52,366 nucleotides of DNA from Thermodesulfobacteriota bacterium (GTDB taxonomy: Bacteria; Desulfobacterota; Anaeroferrophillalia; Anaeroferrophillales; Tharpellaceae). Under the pieces are notes generated by a model. It was not told the origin of the DNA. It saw nothing but the letters and a program-made list of their open reading frames with translations, and ran no database searches. The translations under genes were made by a program, and so were the position numbers. Below, in pieces: positions 35,853 to 44,421 of the stretch. The first letter of the stretch is position 1. Every line of letters begins with the position of its first letter. The stretch is taken from assembly GCA_024763535.1 (NCBI GenBank), contig JANTFH010000013.1, positions 1 to 52,366 of the forward strand, written 5' to 3'.

Positions 35853-37706
35853 TTAGGAATCAAGATTCTGTAAAATTTCTAAATAACGATCTTCACTTAT
35901 CACTTCAACCCCGAGTTGTGCCGCTTTTTCAATCTTTTTGGCGCCGACCTTCTCACCGCAAACCAGATAGTCGGTCTTTGAACTGACCGACTTCTGCACC
36001 TTTATTCCCAGCTGCCGGGCCCGGTTTTCAATCTCTTCCCGGCTGCCGCCGGTGAGTTTGCCGGTAAAAACCAGACCCTTATTCTTAAACGGATGGTCCG
36101 CAGCTGTCGCCGATAGCGGTTCACTAAAGCGCAGATTAAAGCCTGAATCCAGAAGATAGCTAATCTCCCGGTGGCGGCGATTAATTCCGCTGACAATATT
36201 TTGCGCCGTCAACTCGGCAAAACCATCTATCGCCGCGACCTCCGCCACCTCAACCCCGTCCAGCAGACGCGGCAGCGGGATTTTATTAAGCAGGCGCCGG
36301 CTGTCGCCGCGCCCCAGAGAGGGGATTCCGAAAGCCGCCAGAAAACGCCAGTCATCAACCTCTTTACTGCGGCTCAACTCCAATGCCGCAAAAAGGTTTC
36401 GGGCCTGCTGCGATCCAAAACCAAGCTCGAGAAAATCGGCCTCCTGCAAACCATAAATCTTCTCCAGTGTATCAAAGCCGTTTTCAACCAGGCGCCGGAT
36501 CGTCTTGATGCCGAACCAGTCAACCGTACCCAGGGTCTTAAACCAGTGCCAGAGCCGCTGTTCCGCCTGAGCCGGACAGTGAGGATTAAGGCATTTCAAA
36601 AAATCGTTACTCCAGACCAGAGCCTGCTGACAACTGGGACAAATCTCCGGCAGGGATGAAACCTCGGCTTTTTTTATAACTCTCTCGAGTTTGGGAATTA
36701 CTTCACCGCTGCGGATTATCTCAATCAGAGCTTCAGGCCCCAGCTGCCGCTCCCGAACCAGGCCGGCGTTATGCGCGGTTACCCGACGGATAGTGGCACC
36801 CGAGATATTTACCGGAGCCACTTCTAAAACCGGAGTAACGGTGCCGGTGCGGCCAACCTGCCAGGTTATATCAAGCACTTTCGTCTGAGCGGTTTCACCT
36901 TTACTTTTGATCGCAATCTGCCAACGATAGTGATGATCAGTATACCCCAGAGACTCCCGCAGCTGTAAGTCGCTGACCTCGGCCACCAGACCGTCGAGAG
37001 GATAATCGATCTGTTTTATAAGCTCCTCGCGCAGTTCATCCAACCGCTCTAAAAGCTCACTCCCAGATCCCTGCCATGCCGGCAGCTGACAATAGGGCAC
37101 AAACTGTACGGCTCCGGCTGCCAGAGCCTTCTCCGCGTAGGGGTTCAGGGTGTCGGAATTTATGATGCCGACCACGAGGTTGCGGGGATGTTCAAAATGA
37201 GCTGCCAGATACTCATTAAAGTATGAATTTGTAATCACAATTTCACCCAGACCCCGGCCCCGGCCGCCGACCGCAACCACCCCTTTCTCGAAGGCCGAAC
37301 TGATCTCATAACCGATTTCGCCATTGCCCCGGGTCGCAAAAATCCGGCCGTCATCCCGGGCCGCAAGCCCGTCAAGTTTGGCCGTCAGACGCAGCTCTGG
37401 TAAAGGCAGCTGGTGCTCGATGGCACATTTTTCAACTCTCTCGACAAAACGTTGCAACGCCTCCTTAGTATAGGCTTTCTCGGTTGAAAGCATGGCTCGC
37501 GGATGGCGAATCTCCCGCCGGCTGGAAAACTTTTCCGGTTCAACCTGATGTAGAAACAGATGATCCGGGGCCAGCTGCCGCAGCTCTTCCGTCAAGTTGT
37601 CATATTCGGTATCGCTGATTAACGGCTTTCCCTGCCGATAGGCTTGATTGTAACGCTTAAGTTCTGCGACCAGCGTCTCAATCCGACTCTCTGAAGCTGC
37701 GGACAT
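35853..37706 (-). CDS. ligA: Divergent NAD-dependent DNA ligase
   Basis: The 617-residue protein has the LigA domain order: an N-terminal Ia domain (about 1-70), an adenylation domain with Lys110 in KLDGLA, an OB fold, a four-Cys zinc finger (CPSCQ...CLNPHC), helix-hairpin-helix repeats and a BRCT domain at the end. Several usually fixed residues differ. TRGDG reads TRGNG (Asn128), DGVVIK reads DGLVAE (Glu243), and the Tyr-His pair of Ia reads Tyr23-Arg24. I start at the ATG 37706; a TTG at 37778 is less likely. It may be a specialised second ligase or a weakened one. Confidence 0.82.
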   Translation of the reverse strand: MSAASESRIETLVAELKRYNQAYRQGKPLISDTEYDNLTEELRQLAPDHLFLHQVEPEKFSSRREIRHPRAMLSTEKAYTKEALQRFVERVEKCAIEHQLPLPELRLTAKLDGLAARDDGRIFATRGNGEIGYEISSAFEKGVVAVGGRGRGLGEIVITNSYFNEYLAAHFEHPRNLVVGIINSDTLNPYAEKALAAGAVQFVPYCQLPAWQGSGSELLERLDELREELIKQIDYPLDGLVAEVSDLQLRESLGYTDHHYRWQIAIKSKGETAQTKVLDITWQVGRTGTVTPVLEVAPVNISGATIRRVTAHNAGLVRERQLGPEALIEIIRSGEVIPKLERVIKKAEVSSLPEICPSCQQALVWSNDFLKCLNPHCPAQAEQRLWHWFKTLGTVDWFGIKTIRRLVENGFDTLEKIYGLQEADFLELGFGSQQARNLFAALELSRSKEVDDWRFLAAFGIPSLGRGDSRRLLNKIPLPRLLDGVEVAEVAAIDGFAELTAQNIVSGINRRHREISYLLDSGFNLRFSEPLSATAADHPFKNKGLVFTGKLTGGSREEIENRARQLGIKVQKSVSSKTDYLVCGEKVGAKKIEKAAQLGVEVISEDRYLEILQNLDS

Positions 37707-37892
37707 TGATAACAAATTCCCTGGCTGAAAAGAAAAAATAGATAAGATCAGCTTAAAACAGTTGCAATCTGAATTCAATAATTATAACCTGTATCAAAGC
37801 GGAAGACAACCTTGATTATTAATGATTTATTCGCCGCGATGTCAATCGCTTTTCCACTTTCATCCCGGAATTGACACTCACAAAAAAATTTT

Positions 37893-38627
37893 ATGAATAT
37901 TATTTTACTGGAAGACAGCGATTTTTTGGCCCCGAACCGGGCCCGAATAAGCGGCCGCCGGGCCCGGCATATCATAGACGTTTTAAAGGCTGAAAGCGGC
38001 ACCAAAGTGCGCATCGGTGTCGTTAACGACCGCCTGGGCCGGGCTCTGATAACCGACATCTCGAATGCGGAGATTGAACTGGAAACTGAATTGACCGCTC
38101 CGGCCCCGCCGCCGCTGCCGGTAACCCTGCTTCTGGCTCTGCCGCGACCCAAGGTCTTGAAACGGGTATTGGGTACGGCCGTAACCATGGGGGTGAAAAA
38201 GATCTTTCTTTTCAATACCTGGCGGGTGGAGAAAAGTTACTGGCAGACGCCCCTTATCCAACCGGAAAAATTAAAGGAGATAACTCTCCTGGCCCTGGAA
38301 CAGGCGGTGGATACAGTACTGCCGGAAATCTGCATTAAACCCCGCTTCCGACCATTTGCTGAGGATGAAGTCCCTCTTTTAGCCAAAAGCTGCCATCCAG
38401 CCCTGCTGCTGCATCCGGCGGCAGCTGCGACACCGCTCGCCCCTGCGATAAATAAAACCTCACAGCAAAATACAACACTGATTGCCATCGGTCCCGAGGG
38501 CGGCTTTATCCCCTTTGAGATCGAGATGCTGACAGCTTCGGGCCTGCAGCCTGTCTCAATCGGCCCGCGTATCCTCAAGGTCGAACAAGCGCTTCCGGCC
38601 GCCCTGGCCCACGCCCTTTTTCAATAA
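37893..38627 (+). CDS. rsmE: 16S rRNA uracil-1498 N3-methyltransferase
   Basis: This 244-residue SPOUT-family enzyme methylates U1498 of 16S rRNA using S-adenosylmethionine. The hallmarks RRARHIIDVL, LALPRPKVLKRVLGTAVTMGVKKIFLF (read in parts), IGPEGGFIPFE and the knot segment IGPRILKVEQALPAAL are present. In the last motif VEQA replaces the usual TETA. It is divergent from the ligase gene. Confidence 0.93.
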   Translation: MNIILLEDSDFLAPNRARISGRRARHIIDVLKAESGTKVRIGVVNDRLGRALITDISNAEIELETELTAPAPPPLPVTLLLALPRPKVLKRVLGTAVTMGVKKIFLFNTWRVEKSYWQTPLIQPEKLKEITLLALEQAVDTVLPEICIKPRFRPFAEDEVPLLAKSCHPALLLHPAAAATPLAPAINKTSQQNTTLIAIGPEGGFIPFEIEMLTASGLQPVSIGPRILKVEQALPAALAHALFQ

Positions 38628-38671
38628 CGTCTATCATTTTTTTTAAGAACAATACTTGAAGGAAATAACTT

Positions 38672-39358
38672 ATGCCGGAAAAACCGATCGTCATTAACGG
38701 GCCCTGCAAGCTCGAAGGAAGATTGTCTAGTAACAGCCGGAAGCGGGCCGTAGTCATCGCCCACCCGCATCCACTCTACGGCGGAGATATGAACAATCCG
38801 GTAGTCACAACTATCGCCCGGAGTTTTGCCGCAGCCGGTGACACCACCCTGCGTTTCAATTTCCGCGGAACCGGAAACAGCCAGGGACAATTTGCTGACG
38901 GAGAAGGCGAGATCGATGATCTGCTGGCGGCCCGGAATTATCTTCTCGCAGCCGGAGCGCAGGAGATTACCCTGGCCGGTTACTCATTTGGAGCCTGGGT
39001 CATTGTCAAAGCGGTTGCCGCCGGGAATATGAAGTCTGACCCCCTGATACTCGTCTCACCACCGGCCGCCATGCTGCCCTTTGCTAAAAGCTTTAAATTA
39101 CCAGGTTTAAGGCTGGTGATTACCGGGGAGAAGGATGAGATCGCCCCGCCGCAAATGGTACAGGAATTGGTTGAGAGCTGGAACCCCGATGCCGATTTTT
39201 CCATCATTCCGGGCTCCGACCATTTCTTCGGCGGCTATCAGGAGAATCTGGGTGCGATCCTGAATGATCTGACTCAAGATCGTGACCGACACGGTTCAAG
39301 AATTAATTTACCGGGTAAAAAAGGCCGTCATTATCAACCGAAACGACCGGTGATATAA
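38672..39358 (+). CDS. Alpha/beta hydrolase
   Basis: The 228-residue cytosolic protein has the alpha/beta hydrolase triad: nucleophile Ser in GYSFGAW, Asp in [10 protein letters not shown] and His in GSDHFF. The start [15 protein letters not shown] and [11 protein letters not shown] match the COG2945 group, whose natural substrates are unclear. AAGGA precedes the ATG. Its last 25 bases overlap the end of pstB on the other strand. Confidence 0.88.
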   Translation: MPEKPIVINGPCKLEGRLSSNSRKRAVVIAHPHPLYGGDMNNPVVTTIARSFAAAGDTTLRFNFRGTGNSQGQFADGEGEIDDLLAARNYLLAAGAQEITLAGYSFGAWVIVKAVAAGNMKSDPLILVSPPAAMLPFAKSFKLPGLRLVITGEKDEIAPPQMVQELVESWNPDADFSIIPGSDHFFGGYQENLGAILNDLTQDRDRHGSRINLPGKKGRHYQPKRPVI

Positions 39359-40215
39359 TCTTCGGTGAGCTTGTGTTTAGGGTTGGTAAAGAGCTGACTG
39401 GTAGAGGAGACTTCAACCAGATCGCCGAGATGAAAATAGGCGGTGCGCTGGGAGATGCGGGAGGCCTGCTGCATTGAGTGAGTAACAATTATGATTGTAA
39501 ATTTATCCCGCAATTCGGTAATCAGATCCTCGATTTTCGCTGTGGCGATAGGATCCAGCGCCGAACAGGGCTCATCCATCAAAATAACCTCGGGGCTGAC
39601 AGCAATTGTCCGGGCAATACAGAGACGCTGCTGCTGCCCTCCGGAGAGGCCGGTTCCGGGCTCATCAAGACGGTCTTTTACCTCATCCCAGAGACCGGCC
39701 CTCTGCAATGAAGTAGTAACAATCTCCTCAAGTTCCGCCTTGTTCCGCGCCAGGCCATGAATTTTGGGACCGTAAGCAACATTCTCCCGAATCGATTTCG
39801 GGAAAGGGTTAGGCTTTTGAAAAACCATCCCGACCCGGGCCCGCAGCAGCACGACATCCAGATCGGGACGGTTGATATCTTGGCCATCAAGCAAAATAGA
39901 GCCTGATACCCGGCAGCTATCAATCGTATCATTCATGCGATTGATACAGCGCAAAAAAGTTGACTTCCCGCAACCTGAAGGACCGATCATGGCGATCACT
40001 TCATTGTGGCCGATATCCAGCGACACGCTGTTAATTGCCTGTTTTTTGCCATAAAAAACATCAATTTCGCGGCAGCTGATCCGCGGGTTTTCAAGCAGAG
40101 GCTCACCCACGGTCTGGCAGCGGTTGCTATCGTTCAATCCTTCGTCGCTCACTGCGGAAGCAGCGCCTGGATTCAACGAATTACAATCCAGGCGTTTTTT
40201 CATGGTAGTGCACAT
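39334..40215 (-). CDS. pstB: Phosphate ABC transporter ATPase
   Basis: This ATPase of about 294 residues drives phosphate uptake by PstCA. It has Walker [10 protein letters not shown], a [17 protein letters not shown] segment characteristic of PstB, the signature LSGGQQQR and Walker B VILMDEP. I chose the ATG at 40215, since AGGGA lies eight bases upstream; a GTG overlapping the pstS stop would add seven residues. The N-terminus carries about 40 extra residues before the fold begins. It is the last gene of the pst operon. Confidence 0.93.
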   Translation of the reverse strand: MCTTMKKRLDCNSLNPGAASAVSDEGLNDSNRCQTVGEPLLENPRISCREIDVFYGKKQAINSVSLDIGHNEVIAMIGPSGCGKSTFLRCINRMNDTIDSCRVSGSILLDGQDINRPDLDVVLLRARVGMVFQKPNPFPKSIRENVAYGPKIHGLARNKAELEEIVTTSLQRAGLWDEVKDRLDEPGTGLSGGQQQRLCIARTIAVSPEVILMDEPCSALDPIATAKIEDLITELRDKFTIIIVTHSMQQASRISQRTAYFHLGDLVEVSSTSQLFTNPKHKLTEDYITGRFG

Positions 40216-40235
40216 ATAAACTGTCCCTAAACCCA

Positions 40236-41297
40236 CTACTTAAAATCGGATGCCGACATAACCGGCTCAAGCTCGGTTGCGACTTTACGGTAATGCTCAC
40301 GTTCGGATTTGGGCATCGGGATCAAACCACGGTCACTTAAGTAACCATCTTCGCCAAAAGCTTTTTCACTGGTAAATTCAGCTAGGTAACCGCGAATTCC
40401 GGGAATCATACCGACGTGAGACTTTTTAACATAGAAAAAGAGCGGACGGGAAACCGGGTATTTGCCATTGGCGATATTTTCGAAAGTGGGCTCAACCCCG
40501 TCAACCAGAGAACCCTGAATTTTATCGCTGTTCTGATCGAGGTAGCTGAAACCGAAGATCCCTAAAGTATCAAGATCGGCCTCAAGTTTCTGAACAATCA
40601 GATTATCATTTTCACCGGCTTCAACATATGCGCCATCTTCCCGAAGCGTATGCGCAATCGCTTTAAATTTATGTTTATCTTTCTTCTTTAAAGCCTTTAA
40701 CCAGGGGAAAGTTTTGGCTCCGCCCTGCATTACGAGCTCGACAAAAGCGTCACGAGTACCTGAAGTCGGCGGCGGTCCGAGAACCCGGATTTTGGTTGAC
40801 GGAAGCTCAGGATTTACATCATGCCAGGTCTTATAAGGATTTTTAATTACCGTGGCGCTACCATCAGGATTTGGTACCTCCTTAGCTAATGCCAGATAGA
40901 GATCCCGCCGACTCAAGACAAGACGGGGAGCGGTTTTCGCATTGGCAACAACAATTCCGTCATAGCCGATCTTGATCTCAACCACATCATGCACACCATT
41001 TTTTTGACATCTTTCATACTCTGATTTTTTTATCCGGCGGGAAGCATTGGTAATATCGGGAGTCTTGATTCCGGACCCGGCCGAAAAAAGCTTCAAACCG
41101 CCGCCGGAACCGGTCGACTCTATCTTCGGGGTTTTGAATTTGGTTGTTTTGCCGAATCTTTCCGCGACTACAGTCGCAAACGGGTAGACGGTTGACGATC
41201 CGACAATCGCGATATAGCCCCGTGAAGCACCCGCCTGACTCATTGCAGGAAGCAGCATAAGGGTAAACAACGACAGCATAAGTAATACTTTTTTCAT
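40236..41297 (-). CDS. pstS: Phosphate-binding protein
   Basis: The 353-residue periplasmic protein captures phosphate for the PstCAB importer. The chosen ATG (41297) has GGAG in front and begins a clean signal peptide (MKKVLLMLS...SQAGA). The phosphate-loop motif GSSTVYPF, the SGSGGGLK stretch and a PTSGTRDAF block are typical. It lies between pstA and pstB instead of in first place, an unusual order. Confidence 0.93.
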   Translation of the reverse strand: MKKVLLMLSLFTLMLLPAMSQAGASRGYIAIVGSSTVYPFATVVAERFGKTTKFKTPKIESTGSGGGLKLFSAGSGIKTPDITNASRRIKKSEYERCQKNGVHDVVEIKIGYDGIVVANAKTAPRLVLSRRDLYLALAKEVPNPDGSATVIKNPYKTWHDVNPELPSTKIRVLGPPPTSGTRDAFVELVMQGGAKTFPWLKALKKKDKHKFKAIAHTLREDGAYVEAGENDNLIVQKLEADLDTLGIFGFSYLDQNSDKIQGSLVDGVEPTFENIANGKYPVSRPLFFYVKKSHVGMIPGIRGYLAEFTSEKAFGEDGYLSDRGLIPMPKSEREHYRKVATELEPVMSASDFK

Positions 41298-41332
41298 TTT
41301 TTTCTCCATTTAATATTCAAGGTTAACATTTG

Positions 41333-42607
41333 CTACCAGCGCCGTTCAAACTTACGCCGCAGATAGACCGCTGAAGCATTCATCAAAATCAGAAAAAACA
41401 GCAGTATAATAATAGCCGCTGAGGTTCTTGCCTGAAAAGCCCGCTCGGGACTATCAGCCCAGAGATAGATCTGTACCGGCAAAACGGTAGCAGCGGCATT
41501 GAAACTTTTCGGGATATCAACAATAAAAGCGACCATCCCGATCATCAGCAGAGGCGCGGTTTCACCCAAAGCCCGGGCCATACCGATGATAGCCCCGGTC
41601 AGCATCCCCGGCATAGCCAGGGGGATGACGTGATGAAATACGGTCTGCATCCGTGATGCCCCGAGTCCTAAAGCGGCTTCCCTGACCGAAGGCGGCACCG
41701 CTTTGATCGCAGCCCGGCTCGAGATAATAATCGTCGGCAACGTCATCAAGGTCAGCACCAGGCCACCAACCAGAGGGGCGGAACGCGGCAGACCACAGAA
41801 ATTAATAAAAACACCTAAGCCTAAAAGCCCGAAAATAATTGACGGAACCGCCGCCAGATTATTGATATTAACTTCGAGAAAATCACTGAATCTGCCTTTT
41901 TTAAGAAACTCTTCTAGATAAACCGCGGCACCGATGCCAATTGGAAATGAGAGCAAAAATGTCAGCATCAGCGTCAAAACGGTACCGCTCAAAGACCCTA
42001 ATACGCCCGCCAGTTCAGGATCACGTGAGTCTCCACTGGTAAAAAAATTAAGATTAAACCGCTGCCGCAGATTCCCATCCCGTTCCAGTTTTTCGATCCA
42101 ATCAAGCTGCTGCTGATTAAAGCGGCCGCCGGGAACCCTTGCGATATCGCCTTTCAGCAACAGGTCTAATTCATCATCGGCAATCAGCCATAAATCCTTC
42201 GTTTTACCGATCAGGTCATGATTATGCAGAACCCTCTTTCGCAATTCATAGGCCGCGCCGCTGCTTACCAGCTTATAGAGCGCCCTTTTGCTACGGCGAC
42301 CTCTAACCTGAGGAAACATGCTTCTTAAACCGCTCTTGACCAGAGCCTCAAAATCGGCGGATTCAAGTTTATCCAGCGGTAGCCGTTCCGGATCGAAAAA
42401 GATTGTAATTTTAATCTGGGTCTGAGAAAAAGCCGGCAGACCTTTAATCAAGATATCGCCAAAAAGAATCACCAGAAAGAACAGGCTTAAAATGATGGCG
42501 CCGACGCCAATGAGGCGAAATCGTTTCTCAGCCCGATAACGCCGGGACAAACCTCTTTCAACCCTTTCAATCACTGTTGAAGAATCAGAGCCCATACTTT
42601 TAGTCAT
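41333..42607 (-). CDS. pstA: Phosphate ABC transporter permease with extended N-terminus
   Basis: The 424-residue protein is longer than a standard PstA (about 290). After a first membrane helix (about residues 30-52) it has an extra soluble region of about 150 residues, as in DUF3333-type PstA proteins. The usual permease core follows (FLLSFPIGIGAAVYLEEF, GLGASRMQTVFHHVIPLAMPG). Its start at 42607 overlaps the pstC stop (ATGACTAA), indicating coupling; a GTG nine bases earlier is possible. Confidence 0.92.
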   Translation of the reverse strand: MTKSMGSDSSTVIERVERGLSRRYRAEKRFRLIGVGAIILSLFFLVILFGDILIKGLPAFSQTQIKITIFFDPERLPLDKLESADFEALVKSGLRSMFPQVRGRRSKRALYKLVSSGAAYELRKRVLHNHDLIGKTKDLWLIADDELDLLLKGDIARVPGGRFNQQQLDWIEKLERDGNLRQRFNLNFFTSGDSRDPELAGVLGSLSGTVLTLMLTFLLSFPIGIGAAVYLEEFLKKGRFSDFLEVNINNLAAVPSIIFGLLGLGVFINFCGLPRSAPLVGGLVLTLMTLPTIIISSRAAIKAVPPSVREAALGLGASRMQTVFHHVIPLAMPGMLTGAIIGMARALGETAPLLMIGMVAFIVDIPKSFNAAATVLPVQIYLWADSPERAFQARTSAAIIILLFFLILMNASAVYLRRKFERRW

Positions 42608-43541
42608 ACTGTTCACGATATTTTTTTACGGTTTGCAAAGCAATTATATTAAGCAGCAGAGTAACAATAAAAAGCAGCAGACCGAGAGCAAAGGCGGCCA
42701 GGGTTTTAGCACTGTCAAATTCCTGATCACCGACCAATAGAGTAACAATCTGAACCGTAACCGTCGTCACCGCCGCCAGCGGATTAGCCGTCAGGTTGGC
42801 ACTCAACCCGGCTGCCATAACCACAATCATCGTCTCCCCGACAGCCCGTGAAACCGCCAGCAGAATACCGCTGGCAATTCCCGGCAGAGCCGCGGGAAGC
42901 ACCACTTTGCGAATAGTTTCCGAGCGGGTCGCCCCCAAACCGTATGAACCCTCGCGTAAAGCCTGCGGCACGGCATTAATCACATCATCGGTAATTGATG
43001 AAATAAAAGGAATTATCATAACGCCCATAACCAGGCCCGCTACCAGAGCACTCTCAGATGAGACTTCAAGCCCCAGAGAGTTCCCCAAATCGCGGATCAT
43101 CGGAGCTACGGTCAGAGCCGCGAAAAAACCATAAACCACCGTTGGAATCCCGGCCAGAATCTCCAATAGCGGTTTAACCACAGTCCGTACTTTAGAACTT
43201 GCATACTCAGCGAGAAAGATCGCCGACATCAATCCTATCGGTACGGAAACCAGCATGGCGATCAGAGCAATCATCAGGGTTCCGGTAAAAACCGGAACAA
43301 CCCCGAAGGCTCCGGATGAACCGACCTGATCGGCCCGAATTGCCGTCTGCGGACTCCATTTCAAACCAAAGAGAAAGTCTTTCAGGGGTATTTTTGCAAA
43401 AAAATGAAGTGATTCAAAGACTACCGAAAGAACGATACCGACCGTGGTTAAAACAGCTACCAGGGCACAGGCCAACAGTAGACATTTGACCACATATTCA
43501 ATTTGTTTGTGTGTCCGCCGGCTATATCTAATTCGGTTCAC
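42600..43541 (-). CDS. pstC: Phosphate ABC transporter permease
   Basis: This 313-residue permease has six membrane helices and the EAA-type docking loop near EGSYGLGATRSETIRKVV. Conserved PstC stretches include the FGVVPVFTGTLMIALIAMLVSVPIG helix and PLLEILAGIPTVVYGFFAA (read in parts). The start is GTG. It is the first gene of the pst operon and faces the upstream region at 43542-43881. Confidence 0.92.
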   Translation of the reverse strand: MNRIRYSRRTHKQIEYVVKCLLLACALVAVLTTVGIVLSVVFESLHFFAKIPLKDFLFGLKWSPQTAIRADQVGSSGAFGVVPVFTGTLMIALIAMLVSVPIGLMSAIFLAEYASSKVRTVVKPLLEILAGIPTVVYGFFAALTVAPMIRDLGNSLGLEVSSESALVAGLVMGVMIIPFISSITDDVINAVPQALREGSYGLGATRSETIRKVVLPAALPGIASGILLAVSRAVGETMIVVMAAGLSANLTANPLAAVTTVTVQIVTLLVGDQEFDSAKTLAAFALGLLLFIVTLLLNIIALQTVKKYREQYD

Positions 43542-43881
43542 TAAAACATTACCATCCGCTTAGCTCCAGACTAAAAGACCGAAGCGTAGAGGAAACCAGA
43601 GTAGCAGTTGAAATTAGAGGATAAGATTTGTTCACTGATCCAACTAATATGTCCATGAAAGTTAATTGAAACTCTCTTGTTTTATTAAGTTAAGCGCAAA
43701 TTAATAGATAAAAGTTAAGCCAATATAAAGATCCAGATCTATTTATGGATTCATACATGACTACAAAAAATAGTTGCAATTACTGATTAATATGATAGAT
43801 GATAGCTAGAGGATGCTCTAATCTGACGAAGTCAACAGACCAATAAAGTTGTAAAACAATTTTAAATAAAAGGGATTGACT
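43542..43881. promoter_or_regulatory. Divergent control region of pst and usp
   Basis: This gene-free stretch separates pstC (left) and the universal stress gene (right). On the minus strand, TTAACTT occurs at 43718-43712, 43693-43687 and 43665-43659. The segment 43730-43709 contains two 11-base units beginning CTTTA and CTTAA, loosely like a Pho box. I see no strong promoter on either strand. Confidence 0.35.
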
Positions 43882-44346
43882 ATGCAGATCACTTCAATTT
43901 TAGTCCCCATCGATTTCTCTGAAGACTCCTATTACGCCCTGAACCATGCCATTGAAATTGCTCAGCGACGCCGATGCAGTCTAACCATCATTCATGTCAA
44001 CCACGATGAAAGTATGCTGCATCACTATCTTAGTGAAAGAGAATATGAAAAGCTTAAGCAGGGGGCTTTGGAAGATGCCCGAATTGAGCTTGAAAAGTTG
44101 GTTGAACGCTTTCCGGCTCTAAAGGAAATCTCCTACAGTTACCATATTCGCCGGGGTATTCCTTACGTTGAAATTCTCGATGAACTTGAGAAGAATCCGG
44201 TTGATCTGGTGGTTATCGGTTCCCACGGCCGCTCCAACCTCTCCTTAAAATATTATTACGGAACCACGGTTGAAAAAATCGTCCGCCGCGCCAAAACCAG
44301 TATTCTGGTGACCCGTACCCCGGAGAAGAAGAATAAAACTTCATAA
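43882..44346 (+). CDS. Universal stress protein (ATP-binding type)
   Basis: The 154-residue cytosolic protein has the Usp fold. The ILVPIDFSEDS start and the ATP-binding pattern GSHGR...GTTVEKIV (G-x2-G-x9-G-T) are conserved, so it should bind ATP. AAGGGA precedes the ATG. It lies 75 bases before the fused TRAP permease. Usp proteins occur beside TRAP genes elsewhere and in one case bind the permease, so regulation of the transporter is plausible. Confidence 0.92.
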   Translation: MQITSILVPIDFSEDSYYALNHAIEIAQRRRCSLTIIHVNHDESMLHHYLSEREYEKLKQGALEDARIELEKLVERFPALKEISYSYHIRRGIPYVEILDELEKNPVDLVVIGSHGRSNLSLKYYYGTTVEKIVRRAKTSILVTRTPEKKNKTS

Positions 44347-44421
44347 TTAAATAGCGCTTTGAAGCCTGCAGATAGAAGTCAACGCAAACACCGGCAACTA
44401 AATTAATGAGGATTACAACAG

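Noticed and set aside
37707-37778. TTG-initiated extension of the ligase
   Set aside because: No ribosome-binding site, and the added residues do not resemble the LigA N-terminus.
43542-43881. Possible CRISPR or tandem repeat because of recurring TTAACTT words
   Set aside because: The words are short, unevenly spaced (25 and 28 bases) and not separated by uniform spacers.
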